Source: Beaufortia kweichowensis (taxonomy: Eukaryota; Chordata; Actinopteri; Cypriniformes; Gastromyzontidae). From it: 64,000 bases of DNA. The stretch is from positions 8,838,492-8,902,491 of the forward strand of contig CM032804.1 of assembly GCA_019155185.1 (NCBI GenBank). The letters run 5' to 3'. Both the position numbers and the translations under genes were made by a program. Each line of letters begins with the position of its first letter. Within the stretch, counting starts at the first letter, position 1. The notes beneath the pieces were generated by a model, which saw only the letters and a program-made list of their open reading frames with translations, was not told the origin of the DNA and did not search any database. This document shows, piece after piece, positions 44,150 through 54,476 of this stretch.

Positions 44150-44272
44150 ATGACTGGTAGAGCAGTGTGCTAGCAATGTTTGATTCCTAGGGAATTCATA
44201 TGCTGATGTACAAAAATGAAGTGTAATTTAGGTCGCTTTGGATGAAAGTAGATGCAAAATTAAGTGTAAATT
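44150..44272 (+). repeat. SINE copy (tRNA-derived family), degraded
   Basis: GACTGGTAGAGCAGTGTGCT, then TTTGATTCCTAGGGAATTC, then GGTCGCTTTGGATGAAAG. This is the head, B box and tail order of the family on the + strand. Confidence 0.6.
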
Positions 44273-45453
44273 TCTAATGTTTAAACATTTTCTCCTGTCC
44301 TAGCCTAATATGTAAACTATTTGTAGGTTGAGTTCCCCAAACACTGAATCAGTCATATTTTTGTCTGTGGGGTAAATTTAGGTGTGGAGTCAAGGAATAG
44401 AAAATATCATAAGTCTGGTGTGAAAACAATGAAAGTCTATAAGATGTACTTGTAAATATAGTAAAACACAACTTTGTACATTTGCTAAAGAAAAAGATAA
44501 AGTTTGGTGAAAAGCGAACCATGGTACACTTTGTGGTAGGAGAGAGAGAGAGAGAGAGATGAGAGCCTCTGCTATGATTCTTCAGGAGACTGATCACAGG
44601 CTAAAGGGTTAATATGTTTTAGTGCAGCAGGTTAACCTTTCATCAGACTAAGAGTCCAATGCTGTATTTACACACCAACCGAACACAGACACGACACATA
44701 CAGAACACACACAGAGGGAATGTGAGAATAAATTAAGGAGAGGAGGAGAATAAATGCAATCTGTGCGTTTAACACGTGGATAGAAAGGATGTGATACAGG
44801 AAGAGGAAGAATATAAGCTTGTGTGGCACAGGGGCCGTAACAGGATCACAGCGTCTTGTGTGTGCATCGCACACATTTTGTGCGAAGGGACCCCACAATT
44901 CAAACCACATTTCCCAACAGGCTCGCAGCTGACTCAATTTCCTGTCATCGCTGTCATTTTGGACTCCATTTCCCATCAACATCACAGCAGATGCCATGTC
45001 CTATTACAGCCACTTAATTGGCAGTTGGCACTCTGAGCTAATTGTAGCTCTTGTCAATCATGCATGAAGATGACACAACATAGATGGATAAAATAAGGTG
45101 ATTGTAATTTCAAGCATGATGTTTTAATAATTATTCTTTGGTGAGCACCCTTGCCCCTTTTCTTTCAGCTCACACAGTCCAATACGTTTGGCTAGATTTT
45201 ATTAATATTAGGGACTGAACCCATGATGCATTTTAGGGATCAGACATTTACTGTTAGGTTAGTCTTGTTAATGTGAAATTGTTTTCAGCTTTTTGAAAGC
45301 AGAACTTTCTTTGCAAATGTAGGGATGTTTCCCATTTGCTCCTATTGTTTTTCTTCCATTGTTCTACTGCCTAGTCCTACACTGGACTGGTACAGTATGT
45401 ATGCCAAATGTGTATTCAATTTGTAAAGCATTATTATCACTATTTTTTTTTTA

Positions 45454-45575
45454 AATGTACATTTATGCATTTGGCAGATGTTATGGTACATTTAAGCTAT
45501 ACATTTTATCAGTATGTGTGTCCCTGGGAATTAAACCGATGACCTTTGCACTGCTAATGCAATCCTCTTTGAAAT
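45454..45575 (-). repeat. SINE copy (tRNA-derived family), head-truncated
   Basis: ACATTTATGCATTTGGCAGA starts the tail; GTCCCTGGGAATTAAACC marks the mutated B box. The tRNA-like head beyond about 45575 is lost. Confidence 0.65.
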
Positions 45576-47538
45576 GCATCAAAGAACAACTAGCATGAAA
45601 TAAGTACTAATTACTGTAGCCCAATAGTCAGGATCTAGTCACACCTGGTTACAAACAGATGCCTTTAGGAACAAGGCAGGTATTACTGCAGGTAGTTGTG
45701 ACTGTATTAGTGATGCGTGAGCTGCCGTGTGTAGAAGGTGGCCTAGGGCCTGAGTTTCTGTTATATGACAGCTTTACAAATGACTTTGCCCATAACGCAA
45801 TGCTAATGGTTACAGTTAAACACTGGTTATGGTCACAGTCAAGCAGAAGCAGGGGACATAACATTTGTTCCCCTGACTGGAAAGCATGTTTTTATCTTGG
45901 GCTCATCATTTTGTTTATGTGCTTATTCACTGTGCTTTAGCAACAGGATATGATGTCATGCTCTAGAACGTCTGTTTCTAAATAACTTACAGTAAAAAGT
46001 ACCGAAATAAAAATGCTAAATGTTAAAATATGTGACACGACTTATCTAACTTCCTTTCTTACAACACTTTAAGCCAAGCATTCAATCAATAACATTTCTG
46101 TCAGACTGTCAATTTTATGGTAAAAAACTTCACAGCATATTTAAAATTAAATTAAAACTTTTCTGTGCACATTTGGACACTACAATTAGTAAATTAAACC
46201 CAATGTGTTTACATGCATGTTTGTACAATTTGTGTACATGTTTGTGTTGTTCCTGTACACACACTGACTAATCAGACCAATTTTATCACCTCAACACTGT
46301 ACACACACTGCAGTGCTGATATCTCTACTCTCTATACCCGTTTCATATTCAATCCTTTCTATCACACCTTGCTCGTCCTTCTTTCTGAGAGAAATTATTA
46401 ATATTAATACATCTGTCTCTCTCTCGCTCTCTTCTGCTTTCCCTCCTTCTTTTCATTTCTCTCTTCTCTCCCAGCGTCTGTCTCACCTTCTCAACATTTC
46501 TCACTTTTTATCTGATCCATACTGTCTGTCTCTTCTTCACATTTCACTCGGGTCTCTCTTTCAGTATTCATCTATTAGTGCTGATGATTCTTTCTGCCCC
46601 TGCAGCTGTACAGTCATCTATCAGTTTAATAATCTCTCTTCTTTTCTTCCTCTCTTCTTTTTACTGTGCTCATTGTAAAGCTCTGTGTTAAATGAACATG
46701 CATGTCAGTGTACAATAATTAGGGTCATCACCATTAGTAATGGTCTGTGTCTCATTGGAAACCCTCATATAATGTTACTGGAATCGAAATAATCTGCAGT
46801 CTGAGCTGAACGCTCTTGCTTGAGGTTCGAGCAAGCCATCCATCAGCTTTAACACCTTGAATCATTTAATGCTGTTCTAAGACTCCATGAGCATAAAGTC
46901 TATGTGCAAGTATGGACATTAAGATTAGTACCATAGTTTACACAAGCAGTATTATTTTAAGCAAGGGATTTGAGCAAAGATGTTTTTGCTACAAAGAAAA
47001 ACAAACAGTTTAATTTGTACCCCAAATCATATGCAGACTAAATATAATATAAAGCATGTGACCATAACACATTTGTAGTGTAAATGCTAATCCATCACTC
47101 AAGATGAGACTTAATACCCAGCTTGATCTCACAGGAATTTATACATATTTTATAAGGTGGATAATTCGTATGAATTTGAAAAACATACAATTATTTAAAA
47201 AAGCAACGATAACCCCACCGCTAAAGTGAGAAGGCAAATCATTCTAAAACATTTGTGAATTTGTATGAATTAGCCACCTCATAAAATCCAAACGAATCCC
47301 CATGAGATTGTTTTCCAGAATGCATATGCACTTTTCCTCTCTGAATCCCTAAAACCTTATTTTTTTTCTGTGTCACCTTGATGCATTAATTAACTTGTCC
47401 AACATTAATTATATTACAAGTAATTATGTGGCATGTTACCAATTCTATGAACCTGAAATAATGTCCATATTTGACTCGCTAAGAGGTATAAAACATGACT
47501 TCTGCTGTCTTAATTTATCTTTTCTTTCTCTTTCGCAG

Positions 47539-47815
47539 TAAAACATGCATTCATCACAAAGAGGCCTGTCGAATCAGAAGACCCTTTAAAGCGAAGGCGG
47601 CACAGCTCATGGTGATTGTATCGATCTTATGAACAAGTAAACAAGGACAAAACAAGCCACCAACCCAGGAGGATTTTTTTTCTGTTGGAAATAGCAGAAG
47701 CGAATTCCGTTCCTGGAAGAACTACAAGTTCAGAGACAATTATTGAACAGACATTTGCGTCTTTGAAACCAGCCACTTCCTTTTGGAACACAGGAAGGGT
47801 CATGACCCAGTTGCC
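47539..47815 (+). promoter_or_regulatory. lrrc4b 5' leader in the first coding exon, with upstream ATGs
   Basis: An acceptor (CTCTTTCGCAG) ends at 47538, so this exon is preceded by an upstream non-coding exon. Short upstream frames start at ATG 47545 (MHSSQ...), 47609 and 47629. A further ten-codon frame, 47802-47834, overlaps the lrrc4b start in another frame. Such a leader would be expected to lower initiation at the main ATG. Confidence 0.6.
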
Positions 47816-50800
47816 ATGCGCATCACCACGGTGACCAGCCTTCCTAGTCCCTCCCCCCTCCTCCTCTTATTGGCTCAGCTGCTGTTGCGGCTTTTCCTCC
47901 CGGGCCAACAGGGGGTAGGAGCCGTTTCAACCTGTCCCGCCCCTTGCAGTTGCTCCAATCAAGCTAGTCGAGTGATCTGTACGAGACGAAACTTAGATGA
48001 GGTGCCTGATAATATTTCAAACAACACACGATACCTCAACTTACAAGAGAACTCGATACAGGTAAATACTTTCCTATCAGGCATTGTGAGTGCATCACGT
48101 GCCACTGTGTTTGCTTGATTGTTTTAGTGTTATAGACTGAAGTATTGAGTCTTAGTTTTACTAATGTTGCATGAACATTTAGTTGTGTAAGCACAAATGA
48201 TTTTTTATAGCCTTCCACAAATACTAAGGTTGCAAGATGTTGAGTCAGGTGTTTATATGACCTAGTTTGAGCATGTAGGTTTGGGTTTATTCTAAAGATA
48301 AAGTACATACAATACAAACAGACAGCAAACCACAGCGCTGAAAGCGTTAACAAAAACAACCCTATTAAAAATAAAGAATAATAATAATGCTTTTCATCAA
48401 GGCTCCATTTAAGCATAAAAAAATCTGATTTGGTTTGTTGTGTCCTCGAGCCCCACTTGAAATGATTAAAAATCTAAAAATGTTTTAATACCTGAAGGCA
48501 TCCTAGTTTCTTTGGCTTCTTTTTCTCCCTTAGCATTGTACCATGAGAGCGCGGCTCTGACAGTTTCCTCCCTCCTCTTCAACACCCCCAACCCAGTGTG
48601 TTTAACACCCTCCACCCCTCCTCTGCTCTATATAGAGAGGGGATTGTGGCTGTAGGCCAGCAGCAAGCTTCTCTCTCACCAAGAAAAGTGACTGCATCAA
48701 ATGCACAGAGCCGCATGCTTACAGAACCCATAGTGTTCAGGATGTGTGGATTTCTTATTGTTTTGTTAAGTTTTAGCAATTAGTTAATGACTGTCTTTGC
48801 TCTTTGGTTAAGGTAGTTGATAATTATTTCCCTACCTAAGGTTTACACTTGCAAGCTATTCACATATAGGCTTGTTTGGTTTTAAAGGTATGAATACAGA
48901 ATTCATTATAAATGATAAAGCTATTGTAACTTTCAAGCTAAAAAATATTTGTCTGTATAATAAAAAAATTAATTATTTGTATGATAAATATAATGATATT
49001 ATCAATATACTATTTGGTTTAACTTGATAATCGTCACTGCACATATTAAGCATACACATGAAAATGCACTATCCGATATACAATTTTTCGAATTTTATGT
49101 ATAAAATATTTTTAAAATCTTATAAAAAATATATTTTTTAAATATTTTGAAATATATAATTAAATTTTTTTATGTTTATTATAATGAAAATCTGTGAAAT
49201 ATCGATGGAAAGGTATAAGGTATAAGAGAATAAATTGATTAGATTAGAATCCAATGCTGAAATATTAAAGTGAATAGTGATATAACATAGGTGTCCCTCC
49301 TGACAGTAACAGTTAACAGGTTAAGATGTTACTGATAACAAATTAAGAACACATATCCTAACCTTGTTCCTGTTTTCTTTCACTTAGGTCATAAAATCAG
49401 ACACATTCAAGCATCTGCAACACCTGGAGATCCTCCAGCTCTCCAAAAACCAGATTCGTCAGATAGAAGTCGGTGCTTTCAATGGCCTCCCAAACCTCAA
49501 CACTTTGGAACTGTTTGACAACCGCCTCACTCTGGTACCATCCCAGGCTTTTGAGTACCTCAGCAAGCTGCGGGAACTGTGGTTACGAAACAATCCTATC
49601 GAGACCTTACCAGCTTATGCTTTTCACCGTGTCACCTCACTGCGGCGTCTCGACCTTGGTGAACTTAAGAAGCTGGATTATATATCTGACGCAGCCTTTG
49701 TTGGGCTCATCCACCTGCGCTACCTGAACTTGGGTATGTGTGGCCTGAGAGACATCCCTAACTTGACTCCCCTGGAACGACTGGAAGAGCTGGAACTGTC
49801 TGGAAACCGTCTTGAAATCATCAGACCTGGATCTTTTCAAGGCCTGAATGCATTGCGTAAACTATGGCTCATGCACTCACAAATGTCTGTCATTGAGCGC
49901 AATGCTTTCGATGATCTGAAGAACCTGGAGGAACTCAATCTATCCCATAATTCCCTGCACTCCTTACCCCATGACCTTTTCACACCGCTACAGAAGCTGG
50001 AGAGAGTGCATCTCAATCATAACCCTTGGGTCTGCAACTGTGACGTGCTGTGGCTAAGTTGGTGGCTGAAAGAAACTGTGCCAAGCAACACAACCTGCTG
50101 TGCGCGGTGTCATGCACCACCCTACTTGAAGGGAAAATACATTGGAGAGCTGGACCAGAGCCATTTTACCTGTTATGCCCCTGTCATTGTGGAGCCACCA
50201 ACTGACCTCAATGTGACCGAGGGCATGGCTGCTGAGCTCAAGTGTCGCACCGGTACCTCAATGACCTCTGTCAACTGGATCACACCAAATGGAACCCTAA
50301 TGACCCATGGCTCTTATCGGGTCAGGATATCCGTGCTGCACGATGGCACACTGAATTTCACCAATGTAACGCTGCGTGACACTGGTCAGTACACCTGCAT
50401 GGTGACCAACTCAGCTGGGAACACCACTGCAACTGCTGTTTTAAATGTGACTGCGGCAGATGTCAGCGTCAACTACACTTACTTCACCACAGTCACTGTA
50501 GAAACAGTGGAGACTACAGGAGAGGAAGATTCTGCTCTGCGTGCCTTTAATGAGACCTTCATCCATATTCCTGGCCCTACACCCTCTGGGCACCTCTGGC
50601 ATGAAGTTGTCCCCACTACTGCATCTTCTCTTTCCATCCTCGGCTCCTCCTCCTCTCCCCGTGCCACCAAACCCACATTCACTGTCCCCATATCTGAGCC
50701 TAACTACCCTTCTGGCCTAGATGATGTAATGAAGACCACCAAGATCATCATTGGTTGCTTTGTGGCCATTACCTTCATGGCCGCTGTCATGCTGGTGGTA

Positions 50801-51337
50801 TTCTACAAGTTGAGGAAGCAGCACCAACTGCATAAACACCACGGACCGGCACGAGCCATCGAGATCATTAATGTTGAAGATGAGATTGGAGCAGGAGCGG
50901 GCATTCGTGGCAGTGGCATCTCAGGAGGATCCACAGTACCACAAGGAGGGTCCGGCGGACAGAGCCTGCGGCTTCACCATCCCGAGATTGTCAACCTCCC
51001 CAACCTCGCACGAGCGGAGCATCTGAACCACTACTACAAGGCCCATCACTTCAACAATAACATGATGGGTTTGGGTCTTGGTGGAGGCTCTGGTGGAGGC
51101 CTAAATAATAACAACAACCCTTCTCCCTGCTCCCAGGCCCAGACTACCCCAATCTCATGCACCCAGGTGCCTGTCTCTGCAGGTAGTACGTGCTCCATGC
51201 CTTCTTCAATGCCCCTGCCAACACTTGGCATTCACGGGTCGCTGAAAGGCCTGATGAGTAAAAGCCAGAACCCACAGATTGAGCCATTGCTCTTCAAGAG
51301 CGGCTCCAAAGAGAATGTCCAAGAAACCCAGATCTGA
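47816..51337 (+). CDS. lrrc4b: Leucine-rich repeat-containing protein 4B (netrin-G ligand 3), 731 aa
   Basis: Postsynaptic type I membrane adhesion protein. Its family binds presynaptic LAR-type receptor tyrosine phosphatases and clusters PSD-95. Exons 47816-48061 and 49388-51337 join in phase 0. Signal peptide about 1-36 (poly-Leu core). LRRNT has Cys 40, 44, 46 and 55 (CSCSNQASRVIC). About nine LRRs follow (LEILQLSKN, LRELWLRNNP, LEELELSGNR, LEELNLSHN). LRRCT starts near 294 (NPWVCNCDVLWLSWWLKETV). A C2-type Ig domain has Cys368 and Cys419 (DTGQYTCMVTN). The transmembrane segment is about 535-557. The tail opens YKLRKQHQLHKHHGPAR, has Gly/Asn-rich stretches and ends SKENVQETQI, a class I-like PDZ ligand. 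The Ig and LRRCT sequence fits LRRC4B rather than LRRC4 or LRRC4C. The start is the first in-frame ATG; the frame upstream has only a TTG. Confidence 0.97.
48062..49387. other. lrrc4b intron splitting the coding region before the second LRR
   Basis: GTAAAT donor and CACTTAG acceptor. It contains a pyrimidine-rich stretch near 48515-48640, an AT-rich part and a full MITE copy at 49019-49324. No exon is seen inside. Confidence 0.85.
49019..49324 (+). mobile_element. TTAA-MITE, full-length copy, 306 bases
   Basis: Left end TTAACTTGATAATCGTCAC and right end AACAGTTAACAGGTTAA form imperfect terminal inverted repeats bounded by TTAA. Internal words are GCACATATTAAGCATACAC, ATTAGATTAGAATCCAAT and AATATTAAAGTGAATAGTG. 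TTAA at both ends suggests piggyBac-type targeting (inference). Confidence 0.8.
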
Positions 51338-53290
51338 AGTCGAGGAAGAGAGGGAGAAAGAGAGGAAGCTAAATGTACAGACGAGAGATAGAAAAAGAAT
51401 ATCAGGGAGACAGAAACTGTTGAAGGGTATTGGCTATTCAACCTCTATGGGTATGTTCTCAGGAGTAATGAGAAAAGGTAGAGCCAGCCTTGTATGAAAT
51501 ATCACCTACACAAGAATAAGACACAGCTGTGAAGTCGCTACAAAGTAAATCCGTGGCAGACGGTGGGGGAGGATTGAGGAGGAAGGCAGATAACCACGCC
51601 ACAGTTAAAATCAGTTTTTTTGACATGTATTAAGGGATCATTAAACATCAGCAAAACACATTTGCCAATACAATACAAATCAATACATTACTGTTTAATG
51701 TAAGATTGATAAGTATGTGCCAAACCTGCACCAATCTGTGCCAAAGCAAAATGTTTGCACATCAGCATCACTACGCATGTGTACAAACACATTTCAGGAT
51801 ATGAAAGATCAGTATATCTTTGTGTAAACAAAACTCCATTTACAAAGCAGAGATGCTGCAAAAATCAAAATACACCATGCGCACCATTAGACAGGAAGTG
51901 TATATATGCTGAAGTATTTACGGACACAAGTGGCTGAGAACGAAAGATCACCCATGTAAAAGGTTTAGCGTGCAACAGTACAGCTCAGATAACAAAATGG
52001 ATCATTACAGTTTTGTGGAGGTTCACAGTCCTGCAGAAGGAAAGATGAATTTGTAGACCAGCACTGTGTCGAGGGCTCATGTTTGATAATTATAAACTCA
52101 GATCCTCCCCTTTTGGAAAGGCTCTCAAAGCTGAGGTAAAAAGAGGAAATGGAAAAAATAGAAGAACCTAAAGAGACAATGGAAGACACAACAATTTTAA
52201 GAGAGTATATAAACTGTGAAAGTATACATGATATATAAATATATTTTCATTCAGAGAAATAAATTATGAAGAATCTTTACATTTTTCTGACTGAAAGCCA
52301 TGGCTTTTGAAGAACCCTCGTGGGACTTAAGGGCATCCTAAGAGGTGTAAGGACAGGATGGATTTAAGAATTCTGGAAATTGTATTTGATTTCAAATACT
52401 TTGGCTTTGTTTTTTAAGTCTTTAAAGGTTTCCCTTTCCGGTTCTAGAACTAACAGGGTCATTGAGGAGAGGAAATTTTAATTCACATTATAAATAGACT
52501 ACTGTATGATTCTACTGGCCTTTCAGATCCATATCGGGTCAATATCAGTTATCACCATTATCAATGGAATTATGAAAACAATAATGATGATATTTTGTAA
52601 TGCAATAGTAGTAAAAGTTGATCTACATTGCTGCTATACAAAACATTTTAGTGTGACAGAAAAGTTATGAAATCTGACTACAAAGCAGAGTAAAAAGAGG
52701 TTACTGTTGACATTACAATTACTATCATCATTATTGAAGAACATCAAGTGTCAAAAGCATAGCAGATTGTTTTAGTCGGTTTCTTTGTTTTTTTTTTACC
52801 TAGAGGTGATGTTTGTATTTCATTGTGTAAAAAGTGATTGTCGCTACAGCTGATAATCATCTCAGTAAAGTTGGAAGAACAGTGGAATTACAGTACTGCA
52901 ATGGCAACCGTTTGTTTGAAACACTACAGAATGAAGCCACAACAACAAAAACTTCTAAAATGGAAATGGATGGGCCTAAAAGTGATTCCCTCAATGGCCT
53001 GTCCCATCAGTTTTGTACAAGATTAAACTTTACCAGGACCCTGCTTTTTTGCCAGTGTGATTTAACGTGATTCAGAACAGAACACAAACTCTGGCGATTT
53101 CTGTAGGGGTGAAATGGATTATAGTGAACACTGTGTCCAGAGATGTGGATAGAACTACTGAATGAACAGAACTCAAGAAAAAAGGAAGACCTCATTTAAA
53201 AGGTAAGAGAACCCCACTCAGTGAGAGAGATTGGAGTTTGGCAAGCTTTTTTAATGAAAATGGACAAATAAAAATGAAAACTATAGAAAC
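51338..53290 (+). other. lrrc4b: lrrc4b 3'UTR
   Basis: Non-coding sequence after the stop, purine-rich at its start (GAGGAAGAGAGGGAGAAAG). Candidate poly(A) signals AATAAA are at 52258-52263 and 53267-53272. The UTR end is uncertain; later signals are possible. Confidence 0.5.
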
Positions 53291-53689
53291 TTATAGAGCT
53301 CTTTTAAAACAAAACTATTATGATAAGTGTCTTTCATTATTTGTTTTTATCTAGTTTCATTTTGTTTTTTCTTTTTCAAAATCAAGTGTTATCTTAATTG
53401 TAATATTGTTATTGTTATTATAATTAGCTAATATTACACTCGTTATAATTATGAAAAATGTTCTGTTAGCAGAAGTCACTTCGAAATTTAAAAAATATAT
53501 ATCTATGGCACACAAAACGGCAACTGAAATTGTGAAACTTGGTGGCATTGATTTGTTCTATGTTTCTGTTTTTTCTTTTCTCATGTAATTGAGGTTCTCG
53601 CTGTATGTAACCGTTGGAGCTTATAGCTTGGAGAAAGTTCTCCAGGGGTACAGACAGAATGTGATGCGGCTGGTGGTTGCGTATTTCTC

Positions 53690-54140
53690 TGCACAGAACG
53701 AGATATGAGAGAGACGGCTGCAAATATACACTTGTTTCTGAGAATGTCACCCATTATCATTGCCGAGAAGTGCGACTGTGCGTGTCAACACCCTGTTGCC
53801 ACGGCAACACGCCTTCGCACTAATGTGCCAAACACTGTCGAAGCCGGGGTGCCATCTTCATGGGTGCCCGCGTCTGCATTTGTCAAACCTCGTTACCTTA
53901 CAACACATACAAATAACCGCCGCCACCACCGTGTCAATTGTCATCCGACATATTGTCGCACCCATACTCTGGCTCAGCGTCCCGGCAGGTTCCTATGGTG
54001 AGGTTTCCCTGGCAACTGTTGCTGCTGCGACAGTCCCCATCACAGCGTTCAGGTCTCGGATGCAAATGCGAGGACAGAGGCAATATAGGACGCCATTTAC
54101 GAGGACATAACCGTCTCGCTTACTCTGCGCATTGTTATCC
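53690..54140. promoter_or_regulatory. CpG-rich block with two RFX X-boxes, 3' of lrrc4b
   Basis: GTTGCC-AC-GGCAAC at 53795-53808 matches the RFX X-box on both halves. GTTTCC-CT-GGCAAC at 54003-54016 matches on the right half, with one mismatch on the left. The block is clearly richer in CG words than its flanks, and all three + frames are partly open, as expected of stop-poor GC-rich DNA. Likely a conserved enhancer or the promoter of an unseen transcript. Confidence 0.45.
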
Positions 54141-54423
54141 GTGTTCTTAAATCAGAAATTAGCATATTTGCCGCACTTATACCGCACCTCGGCTCTGCAT
54201 ATCAATAAACCCTCTTATCATTGACATTCATGAACCTCGAGTAGCAGTTAGTGAGATGTCCGTATCTAACACACCATTAATCTTAGGCACATCCCTTAAA
54301 CTAGATATAATCATATTCTCCCTCTCACATCCATGATTTGCATATGTTCATTTGGTTCTTGAGTGATTAACATACACATCTGTTTGTTTGTCCATATGTG
54401 TGTACCAGAGAGTAATCGTATTA

Positions 54424-54476
54424 CATTTATGCTCAAGGCATCTGCTTTCTTTCCAAAGCAACTTACAAGAAAGTGT
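54424..54476 (-). repeat. SINE tail fragment
   Basis: ACATTTATGCTCAAGGCATC then CCAAAGCAACTTACAAG resembles the family tail. Confidence 0.45.

Larger units (their letters stand above)
37233..47538. other. Long gene-free interval before the first coding exon of lrrc4b
   Basis: Probably an intron of lrrc4b if the 5' exons are right. It holds two MITE copies, two copies of repeat B, several SINE pieces and a CpG-bearing block at 39400-40150. Pyrimidine-rich DNA lies at 46380-46680. No open frame has recognisable protein similarity. Confidence 0.65.

Noticed and set aside
53705..54150. Overlapping open frames of 98, 116 and 70 codons in three + frames
   Set aside because: Openness in all frames reflects GC-rich composition, not coding selection. 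The block is better read as regulatory.
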